Source: Nemertoderma westbladi
Taxonomy: Eukaryota > Xenacoelomorpha > Nemertodermatida > Nemertodermatidae
DNA length: 53,292 nucleotides
Direction of reading: 5' to 3'
NCBI GenBank assembly: GCA_032718475.1
Contig: JAUCBJ010007193.1
Span: 1 to 53,292 of the forward strand
A program made the translations under genes and the position numbers. The notes beneath the pieces were generated by a model that had not been told where the DNA came from, did no database searches, and worked only from the letters and a program-made list of their open reading frames with translations. Position 1 is the first letter of the stretch, and every line of letters begins with the position of its first letter. Below are positions 45,470 to 53,292 of the stretch, in pieces.

Positions 45470-45591
45470 TAAAATTGGCCGCTAGGCTAATTTTATTATA
45501 TACTTATTCCATGACATTTATTTGCTGTAAAATTGGCCGTTTAGGCTAATTTTATCCATCTGCTATAAAATCGGCCGGTAGGCTAATTTTA
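45470..45591 (+). repeat. Three consecutive leader hairpins (TAAAATTGGCC...GGCTAATTTTA)
   Basis: Stems at 45470-45495, 45528-45554 and 45566-45591, each with 11-base arms and 4-5-nt loops (GCTA, GTTTA, GGTA). As RNA the first two pair fully, allowing one G-U; the third adds one C-A mismatch. They lie between the predicted promoter and the gag start, the usual place for packaging or dimerisation signals. Confidence 0.75.
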
Positions 45592-45674
45592 TAAGACTGT
45601 AATTAGTACCGTTTAGATAAATACGGTAAACTCGATACTTTGACACTCACTTTACTTGACTTACAACTACCGAA

Positions 45675-48600
45675 ATGAGTGACAAACAAGACTATACGAA
45701 GAATACACAAACCGACTATGACTCGTGTGACGGAGATAAGTCAGCAGCGGAAGAACAACAGGGGAAGACTCGCGAGCCTACCGAACCTACACCGTGTGCG
45801 TCACCAGTACATCCAACGGGAGTACCGGATGCCGTAGTACGAGGCGACGGCAGGACCGAGGACTTTCTAACTGTTCCGCAACCTAGATATAGGGAAACGG
45901 AAATGGTAAGTTCAGCAGGAAGCACAGAAAGTGTGGTTAGAAGCGTCGGTGGATACATGGCGCATATAACCAGGAGCATTGGAGAAGGCCAACGCATATT
46001 AGACGGGTTGACCGCTCCGATGTCTCGATTCGAGTTCTACACCCTCCAGGTTAGAGTACAGAGTAAAGTATATAAGTCCGTAGATAATCTAGTTGGCCTA
46101 CAAGATCTAGCTAGACAGAGACAGGACATGGATACTCAACTTAGAATCCTCGAGAAACTAATGATCACTAGAGAGAAACTGATTCAGTTTAAATCGACGA
46201 TTAGACAGATACAACAGGAACAAGCGGACCAGTTGTTAGGTGAGTCAGTTTCAGACGAATTATTACAGCCCGAGGAAGAACAGGAACTGTACCGACTGGA
46301 TGGACAATTGAAACACCTGACAGATCACTTACGCATGTGTGGCGAGGACGTCGGAGATTTGGAAACCGTGCCGGAATACACGAGGGAAACTCCATTCGCA
46401 CAAATCGAATCGGCACCGGAAATATTGAATCAATCATTGGTAAGTATTCGTAGCGAAATCTGCGAGGGAAGTATGGTCACGTCAGAAGTTGCTCGACAAC
46501 AGCAACAGTTCTACAGACAGCAACACGAGATGGAAGAACAAGCTCAACTTCTAATGATACAAACAGCAGTAGAGGAAGAGAAAATACGTGTTGCGAATGT
46601 AGCGAGAATCTCTCATCTGCAGGAACAAGCCGAACTTGAAGCGGCCGAAATGGAAAGGTTAGAGTTGGACATTGCCCAACAAGCGGCAGCGGCCGAGTTA
46701 GCGCAACGAACGGCAGCGGCCGAATTAGAGCGACAAACGGCAGCGGCAGCGGCAGCGGCCGAGTTAGAGCGACAAACGGCAGCGGCAGCGGCAGCGGCCG
46801 AGTTAGAGCGACAAACGGAAGCGGCAGAGTTAGAAAGAAAAAGGTTAGTTTCGGAAGCCAGAGTCGAGATGAAGACACGGCAAATAAAAGCCCAACAAGC
46901 GATACGACAAGCAGAGTTCGAGGCGCAACAACAACAAACGGAACAACGAGAAAAGGAAGTTAAACTTCGTTTCGAACTTGAGAAAAGGGCGAGAGAATTA
47001 GCCGAAACCAAGGAAAATCTGGATCTTCTAGCCCGTGATCGATCGATGAGATCTCGTGACGGACATGACTTGGACCAGCTAGAGGTAAGGCACCGCCAAA
47101 TCCAGGAACGACTAAAGGAAGGTTCGATAGGAGCACCCGGACGGGAACGACAATTAGTAAAAGACGTGTGTCAACGATTCCCACAGGTAACTCATATGTT
47201 TGCACCGGTTACGACTAAAGAACCTGTTTCGATTGCTGGTAGCATCGATATCTCTCCTATCCATGGTGTGACGGAACACAGGTTTGTTATTCCGGACAAG
47301 TTTACACCGCCAAGAGCAACATCATCGCCTATTCCGAAAGTCAAGGTAAGTAACCCACCGATTACAGATCGTAGTAGTTTATTAGTCGGACCTGCACTAC
47401 TGACGACAAAACAGGTGAGTCCACCTTTGACACCTAAACCCGTTACGCACTACGAATACCCAATGACATTTCGGCCTACAAGGCCTTTGGATTCAAACGC
47501 GGTCGTCCGACCACCGGTTCAGTTTACATCGCAATCTACGACTTCGAGGAAGACTTGTGAGCCTACCGAACAACGGAGAACAGTGGATACGCGACCGGTT
47601 CAGTTTACATCGCAATCTACAACTTCGAGGAAGACTTGTGAGCCTACCGAACAACGGAGAACAGTGGATACGCGACCGGTTCAGTTTACATCGCAATCTA
47701 CGACTTCGAGGAAGACTTGTGAGCCTACCGAACAACGGAAACCAGTAGACGATGTTCCAAAACAGAATGTTAGGATTCGTACGACGCAACGAACGCGAGC
47801 ACGTCGACCACCGTATCCAGGTGACAGTAGTACTTCGAGCGAGTCGGATTACCCGAAACGCGAGGTATTTAGAACAGGGGCGGCCGATGAATATAAACGC
47901 GAGCGTTCAGACAACTCCTTTGCAGACAATCCTCCACAGAATACACCAACACAGAAGGCGTTACAACCAACGAACGCAATTAGTACACAACAGTTCGCCG
48001 ACATTCTGCGACCAGTTGTCAATAAGTTGGCTCAGATCGAGGAGCGTCTGGAGGAAGTTCAAACCGACAGTTCGAGAAATTCCGAATTCGAACACAATAG
48101 ACACCCGAAGGGACCACAAAGACCGGTACCTTCAAACCCCACATCGTATCAGAGAAAAGCGCCAAGAAGGGAGAACATCAACCAGGTTACCAACCAAGGA
48201 CGCGAAACTCTGAACGTTGCTGAGGAGATAGCAAAATTCGCAGCCAGACAAGGATTGCCGGTACAACAACCACCGAAGTTCTCCGGTAGCTCAAAACACT
48301 GGCATACCTTCGTAGACTATATCGAATCCCAGATCGCCGTGTGCGCCTTTACATCACGGGAGAAGTTCAATTACCTGCTCCAAACGTTGTCAGGAGAACC
48401 TAAACGTTTGGCGGAGACTTTCGTCGGTGTACCGGACGCTTTCGAACTAGCGTACGATCGTTTAACTTCGATATACGGAGGTACCGTTAGTATGGCCAGG
48501 TCAGTAATAGAGGAACTCTGTAAGGGAGGGGCTATCACTAAACCCGTCGACTTACTAAAACTGGCTGACGAGATCAAGAACGCTATCACTACCTTAAGAT

Positions 48601-51068
48601 CAATTGGACAACTTGATTACGGGAATACCCCTACAGTCCTATTAAAGATAATAGGACGACTCCACCATCGACTTCGTCGGGAGTGGAGGAAGGTCGAATA
48701 CCAGCGAGAAGAGCGGGGAGGATTCTTAAAATTAGAAGATGTGTACCTTTTAATATCCAGGGAGGCGGTAGTAGAAACTCGATCTAACTACACCGACCAG
48801 CACATCGTGGCAGAAGGAATCACACTGCCATCCTCCAACCGACAAAAACCCCAGACAACATCCACTAAGACGGCCACTTACGCCACACCGACGGAATCAC
48901 GACAATTCTCAGACGGTAATAGAGTATCTGCGCCCATTGGGACGAAACAGACGAGACAGCAACTCAGCACCGACTTCAACGGCTGCCAATACTGCGAGCA
49001 TCTAGGTAAGCGGTATATTGGTCACAAGTTACGAGGTTGTCGACAATTTCGCGAGTTGAACTCGGAAGAACGACGGCTGCAGATACGGCCACTGGACTCT
49101 TGTTGGCGATGTACACGACACGGACACGTGCGCAAGGATTGCCCAAATACCGACACTTGTCCATCCTGTGGACGCAACCATGACGGTCTGCTCCACACAG
49201 ACAGCCACACGCCGACGAAACGCTTCGCCAGGGAACACCCGGAAGCAGCAGCGAGATGTGATGCGGCCTACCGAAAACGAGAATCGAAAACGACTCCAAC
49301 CTTCGTGACCCATATTGAGGATTGCTTCTCAGAACAATCCGGATCGTCGGACGAAGAATCAGAAGACGACGAATATTCTAATGGAGACGAACAACCGTCG
49401 ATCGCGCTTCTGACCACTGACCAACTGAAGGGATTCAGTGTAATCCCGATTAAGATCACTGGCACAAAGGGGAGTAAGAGGATCTACGCGATTCTAGATT
49501 CAGCCTCATCTCACAGCTACGTGGACGAAAAGATAGCTGACGTAGTGACGGATCTTAAACAAGGTAAGCACGTCAGTTATACAGTAAGTAGTATGCACGG
49601 ACAGCGTGCAATACCAGTGACACGAGTTAAGTTGGACTTAGACTCTCTTCTTCCAAAATCGCAACACAGCGAGAGGGAGAGGTCTTTGTTACCCTTTAGA
49701 GATCTCACCTTTGCGGCCACGGAGGACTTTAGTAACCTACTAGGTCCAGTGCCGGAACAATCTCTGGAGGACCGTAAGTATTTCAGACACCTTGGTGTAC
49801 CCGAATGTCCTGTCAATTATAGATCGGTAGCAATGCTGATCGGGACGGACCAATTCAACCTACATCAGGTGTGGGAAACCAGACCATCGGCAGTTGTAGC
49901 GGGAAACGCATACGCCTGCAGAACGCCGATAGGGTGGTATACTCGAGCGCCTGTGCGCACACTAGACGTAAGTGACGAGGAAGACGATGTACAGAGTACA
50001 TGTAGTTTATTAACTACAAATTCAATTCATTCCTTTTCACCCGACGTGAACCATACTACACTACAGTCGACAAAACATGACAGACGTGTAACTAGTATGA
50101 TAAGTCACAAGGAGCAGCTAACCCACAAGGTGAGTTTAGAACTAGGGGGGAAGACGAGTCAGCTAGAGATTCCATCGACGACAGATGATAGGCTTGCGAG
50201 TCTACCTACCCCAATAACCTCAACAGTGCCCGTCGATATCGATGATGACGCGTTGAGAAATCATCAGTTGGAACAAGCCGCCTTGGACAAAGAATTAACG
50301 GAGAAGACTATCAGGTGGTTAGAACAAGATACAGCTGAACCTGGTAGCTACGAACCTTGCATGTCGGAACAGGAGAAACAATCTCTGAAGATCATGGAAG
50401 ATACTATCCGACAGACGGAGGACGGACATTACGAGGTGGGTATGTTATGGCGTAGCCAAAGTCCTAAACTTATAAATAACTACCCACTGGCTTTGAGACG
50501 TCTACACTCAATACGACAACGTCTATTAAAGGACGAGAAAGCCCATCTGCAGTACAACACTCAGATGGAGACGTATTTGACTAAAGGATACGCTATCCGA
50601 ATGACTAACCCGGAGCGAGTGACCGACCAAACATACTACCTGCCACATCACTATGTGAGACATCCCGACAAACCAGACAAAGTACGTGTAGTCAATGACT
50701 GTGCGGCTCTGTTTGAGGGAATGTCCCTCAATAGTGAGTTGATGGATGGACCGAACATGAATAATTATCTTATGGGGGTGATTATGCGCTTCCGTCAGCG
50801 TCAAGTAGCCTTTACTTGCGACGTTGAAGCGATGTTTCACCAAGTAAAAGCGTTAGAGCGAGACAGAGACAGTTTGCGGTTCCTCTGGTACCCGGAAGGA
50901 GATTTAAGTCTACCACCGGCGACTTACCAAATGCAAGTTCGCGTTTTCGGTGCCAGAGACAGCCCAAATTGTACGATGTACGCCTTGAAGCAAGCCGCTA
51001 GAGATCAGAAACATCTATATGACCCAGAGATAATTAGAATTGTGGAGCGTGACTTTTACGTTAGATGA
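45675..51068 (+). CDS. BEL/Pao gag-protease-RT polyprotein, N-terminal 1797 codons
   Basis: The ATG at 45675 has a good context (gaaATGa) after the hairpin leader. Residues 1-75 are disordered. A helical/coiled region follows, with Ala/Glu repeats (ELERQTAAAAA) at about 335-395, then a 27-residue tandem repeat (about 615-695). The gag DUF1759-type domain spans about 870-1024. Zinc-binding motifs follow: CQYC...H...C from 1104, CWRCTRHGHVRKDC from 1143, then CPSCGRNH. The DUF1758-type protease has LDSASSHSYV (Asp 1275). RT starts near 1600, with first catalytic Asp 1716 in FTCDVEAMFHQV. The frame ends two codons after FYV, where YVDD is expected. The enzyme set carries out particle assembly, processing and cDNA synthesis. 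Pol continues in another phase from 51064. Confidence 0.93.
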   Translation: MSDKQDYTKNTQTDYDSCDGDKSAAEEQQGKTREPTEPTPCASPVHPTGVPDAVVRGDGRTEDFLTVPQPRYRETEMVSSAGSTESVVRSVGGYMAHITRSIGEGQRILDGLTAPMSRFEFYTLQVRVQSKVYKSVDNLVGLQDLARQRQDMDTQLRILEKLMITREKLIQFKSTIRQIQQEQADQLLGESVSDELLQPEEEQELYRLDGQLKHLTDHLRMCGEDVGDLETVPEYTRETPFAQIESAPEILNQSLVSIRSEICEGSMVTSEVARQQQQFYRQQHEMEEQAQLLMIQTAVEEEKIRVANVARISHLQEQAELEAAEMERLELDIAQQAAAAELAQRTAAAELERQTAAAAAAAELERQTAAAAAAAELERQTEAAELERKRLVSEARVEMKTRQIKAQQAIRQAEFEAQQQQTEQREKEVKLRFELEKRARELAETKENLDLLARDRSMRSRDGHDLDQLEVRHRQIQERLKEGSIGAPGRERQLVKDVCQRFPQVTHMFAPVTTKEPVSIAGSIDISPIHGVTEHRFVIPDKFTPPRATSSPIPKVKVSNPPITDRSSLLVGPALLTTKQVSPPLTPKPVTHYEYPMTFRPTRPLDSNAVVRPPVQFTSQSTTSRKTCEPTEQRRTVDTRPVQFTSQSTTSRKTCEPTEQRRTVDTRPVQFTSQSTTSRKTCEPTEQRKPVDDVPKQNVRIRTTQRTRARRPPYPGDSSTSSESDYPKREVFRTGAADEYKRERSDNSFADNPPQNTPTQKALQPTNAISTQQFADILRPVVNKLAQIEERLEEVQTDSSRNSEFEHNRHPKGPQRPVPSNPTSYQRKAPRRENINQVTNQGRETLNVAEEIAKFAARQGLPVQQPPKFSGSSKHWHTFVDYIESQIAVCAFTSREKFNYLLQTLSGEPKRLAETFVGVPDAFELAYDRLTSIYGGTVSMARSVIEELCKGGAITKPVDLLKLADEIKNAITTLRSIGQLDYGNTPTVLLKIIGRLHHRLRREWRKVEYQREERGGFLKLEDVYLLISREAVVETRSNYTDQHIVAEGITLPSSNRQKPQTTSTKTATYATPTESRQFSDGNRVSAPIGTKQTRQQLSTDFNGCQYCEHLGKRYIGHKLRGCRQFRELNSEERRLQIRPLDSCWRCTRHGHVRKDCPNTDTCPSCGRNHDGLLHTDSHTPTKRFAREHPEAAARCDAAYRKRESKTTPTFVTHIEDCFSEQSGSSDEESEDDEYSNGDEQPSIALLTTDQLKGFSVIPIKITGTKGSKRIYAILDSASSHSYVDEKIADVVTDLKQGKHVSYTVSSMHGQRAIPVTRVKLDLDSLLPKSQHSERERSLLPFRDLTFAATEDFSNLLGPVPEQSLEDRKYFRHLGVPECPVNYRSVAMLIGTDQFNLHQVWETRPSAVVAGNAYACRTPIGWYTRAPVRTLDVSDEEDDVQSTCSLLTTNSIHSFSPDVNHTTLQSTKHDRRVTSMISHKEQLTHKVSLELGGKTSQLEIPSTTDDRLASLPTPITSTVPVDIDDDALRNHQLEQAALDKELTEKTIRWLEQDTAEPGSYEPCMSEQEKQSLKIMEDTIRQTEDGHYEVGMLWRSQSPKLINNYPLALRRLHSIRQRLLKDEKAHLQYNTQMETYLTKGYAIRMTNPERVTDQTYYLPHHYVRHPDKPDKVRVVNDCAALFEGMSLNSELMDGPNMNNYLMGVIMRFRQRQVAFTCDVEAMFHQVKALERDRDSLRFLWYPEGDLSLPPATYQMQVRVFGARDSPNCTMYALKQAARDQKHLYDPEIIRIVERDFYVR
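47520..47762 (+). repeat. 81-bp coding tandem repeat in gag copy 2 (3 units)
   Basis: cagtttacatcgcaatctac occurs at 47520, 47601 and 47682, an 81-bp period encoding 27 residues (TSQSTTSRKTCEPTEQRR core). It matches the 84-bp repeat at 1-316, which has one extra Asn codon per unit. Confidence 0.93.
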
Positions 51069-53292
51069 CGGATTACAGAGTTGCGACACAGTAGAACGTG
51101 CTACAACAGTAGCACATCAATTACGGGACTGCTTGGCGGGCGGAGGTTTTAACCTCACCAAATTCGCCTCAAACAGTGCCGAATTAGTAGACTCATTCGG
51201 AACTACTGAGCGTGGAGGTGGTGACATAGACCTAGAGTTCGAACCACTACCGACGACTAAGGTGTTGGGGCTCTTTTGGGACCCAAACACAGACAACTTT
51301 CGAGTGAAGGTGAGACTGGACAGTCAAGGGAACACGCTGACCAAGAGATCATGCTTGTCAAAATTGAGCCGATTGTTCGATCCGTTAGGATTCATCAGTC
51401 CAGTGATACTGCAAGCCCGCATTTATATGCGCAGTATATGGAAAGATGGACTAACGTGGGATGAGCCGATCTCATCAGACCAAGTGGACTTATGGAAGAC
51501 CTGGGAGGCGGAATTATCTTCGCTAGAGGATTATTTCATACCCAGGGTTTACTTTCCATTGCAAAGTACATTTCCTGACAACTTGGAACTACACTGTTTT
51601 TCTGACGCCAGTGACAACGGTTTTGGTGTGGCAGCGTACCTGCGCAGACAAGTAGAATCAGACGAGTTCGATGTTTCGCTCATTACTTCTAAGGCTAAGA
51701 CCATGCCTACTAAGTATATGACGACACCACGAGCCGAGCTACAAGCCGCAACCCTGTCAACCACCATCGTGAACCTCATACAGACAGAACTACAGTCGAG
51801 TTTACAGATATTTTATTGGACTGACGCGACGTTGGTTTTATTTTACATAAACAACGACACACTCGAATTCAAGACATTCGTTGCTAACCGTCGCGCGGAA
51901 ATTCTAGACCGTTCAATAAAAGGGGATTGGCGACATTGTCCCGGACCACAAAACCCAGCTGATATTGCGTCGCGAGGAATGATGCCTGAGGAATTCTGTA
52001 AACCGGAGAACAAAGAGTTTTGGCAACACGGACCCCAGTTCTTGCAGAAATCGACACAAGATTGGCCTCCGTTATACGACAACAAGTCCAACACCATTCC
52101 TAAGGACGCCGAAATCAAGAAACCAAAAAAGGGGAAGACAAAGAAAAGGACGACGGCGGCAAAACTCAAGAAAAAACCGAAGGCGAAATGGAAGGATATA
52201 ACTTCAAAGGTCAAGAGAGGAAGACTTGCGAGCCTTTCTACACCAGACATATCGCCAGACGGTCAACCAGACACGTTACCAGACGGTCAACCAGACATGT
52301 TACTAGACAGCCAACCAGACATTTTGCCAGACATATCACAAAATGTTCCACCAGACGCTAGTAACACACTGACAAACAGTAAAGCCGCAGTTTCCCTATT
52401 GGAGCGGCCTTCTATTGACAAACTACCAGATACGTTACCAGACGTATCGCCAGACACATTACTAGACAGTCGACTAGACATTTTGTCAGAAACATCACAA
52501 AATGTTCTACCGGACATTAGTAATGTATCAACTAACAGTAAAGCCGCAGTTTCCCTATTGGAGCGGCCTTGTATTGACAAACTACCAATTTTGACACACT
52601 TGAGCAACCATAAGCACGGTGAAACCTCATGTATTACAGATGTGGGTAGTACCTACGCTAATGTAAATACAGGTGTTACTTTGCGCTCAAGAGACATACC
52701 GAACTTACAACCTATAGTGAGACCTGGGATTAATGTCGGCAGGAAAATAAGTTTACCGAAACCTGCTGACCCCATAGAGTTCAAACCACCATTAACGATC
52801 GACTTACAAAGTACTGACAATCAAGGTAAGAGGACAAAAGAGGACAAATTACTTGTAGACCCGGACGGATCAACAGTCAACAAGGGAATACTTACCGGCG
52901 GACCCGTGGGCCCTTCTAGTAATTCAAAACCTTCCAAAATCTCCATTGACTTACCTGATGACGTCACAAATACTTACGTCGACCGTATTGTAAACTTAAC
53001 AGACTCTTGGTCAAACGCTTGCCGAAAATTAGCGTGGATTGTACGTTTCGTACAATACGTTAAAGGCAAACGTGACTTTACACGTCGACTTACATTGGCT
53101 GAGATTGACAGGTGTGAGATTCAATTAATTCGCCATTATCAACTGCGATATTTCGCGCGCGAATTCACATCTATACATCAAGGTCAACCAATCAAGTCGT
53201 CACCGATACTGAGTTGGAGTCCGATAATTTATAATGGCTTACTTTGTCATAAATCTCGGCTTCAAAACATTGACTTTAACACAAACTTTAGG
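51064..53292 (+). CDS. BEL/Pao RT C-terminus, RNase H and integrase N-terminus (runs off the window)
   Basis: The phase starting at 51064 is open for 743 codons to the window end with no stop. It begins with the Asp-Asp of the RT catalytic motif (DDGLQSCDTVE), so the upstream frame and this one meet inside YVDD. RT thumb-like DPLGFISPVILQARIYMRSI follows. RNase H has all four acidic residues: Asp 181 (FSDAS), Glu 225 (RAELQA), Asp 254 (WTDATL) and Asp 300 (PADIASRG). WQHGPQFL marks the usual end of this part. A long low-complexity insert (about residues 340-640) is followed by WIVRFVQYVKG and an integrase N-terminal-like region (EIDRCEIQLIRHYQLRYFAR). The catalytic integrase core and 3' LTR lie beyond the window. 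No ATG is needed: it is translated only as part of the polyprotein. Confidence 0.88.
52085..52985 (+). repeat. Low-complexity insert between RNase H and integrase with 159-bp duplication
   Basis: A Lys-rich segment (KKPKKGKTKKRTTAAKLKKK) is followed by repeated PDGQPD/LPD motifs and two copies, 159 bp (53 codons) apart, of NSKAAVSLLERP with IDKLP (52375-52430 and 52534-52590). The frame stays open through it. Confidence 0.85.

Noticed and set aside
45124-45472. Short frames on both strands upstream of BEL gag
   Set aside because: No domain, leader location, and composition like the surrounding non-coding DNA.

Overview
The window is repeat-dense eukaryotic, almost certainly metazoan, DNA with no intact ordinary host gene in view. 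The evidence is BEL/Pao LTR retrotransposon coding sequence, a hAT/ZMYM-like zinc-finger coding remnant, non-LTR reverse transcriptase fragments, TIR DNA transposons, several satellite arrays, a tRNA-like SINE head and TATA-type promoters. The species cannot be named from the sequence; a marine invertebrate would fit this repertoire, but that is inference.

Layout, left to right. 1-1129 is a BEL/Pao gag fragment, fused at 1130-1504 to a piece of the 3' repeat region of another LTR family. 1505-2527 and 9713-10411 are two halves of one minus-strand hAT-like (TTF-type zinc finger) transposase remnant. They are split by a complete 7.2-kb LTR element (2528-9707; 551/549-bp LTRs, 5-bp target duplication ACATA) that carries a long broken gag with zinc-knuckle cysteines but no protease, reverse transcriptase or integrase. 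In place of pol it has about 2 kb of tandem repeats built on short inverted repeats. 10722-13575 is a DNA transposon with ~58-bp TIRs and a 9-bp target duplication; inside it lies a LINE C-terminal scrap. 13719-22646 is a 59/62-bp satellite in three blocks, split by a 2.1-kb TIR element (14262-16404) and by an inverted gag-protease fragment (19628-22207) related to the 7.2-kb element.

22647-23300 is a 12-bp-based minisatellite and 23300-25160 a scrambled LINE. 25550-26172 is a 24-bp array in which most units carry an ETS-like plus CRE-like composite. An RFX X-box-like palindrome and a possible terminal coding exon (minus strand) follow. 26485-42949 is a 16.5-kb minisatellite of 32-bp units with clear higher-order structure: several rare-variant markers recur at exactly 2955 bp and then at 3271-3272 bp.

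42950-45674 holds a tRNA-like SINE head, a TATA promoter with an adjacent 22-bp palindrome, and the 5' region of a large BEL/Pao element that includes three consecutive RNA-type hairpins. 45675-53292 is that element's gag-protease-RT-RNase H-integrase (start) coding region. It is open throughout except for one single-base phase change exactly at the RT catalytic YVDD motif, and it runs off the window end.

The most unusual material is the gag(-protease)-only LTR family with its hairpin-rich 3' region and poly-G-interrupted gag. It looks like a non-autonomous element that could depend on a BEL/Pao partner such as the one at the right edge, but that dependency is inference.
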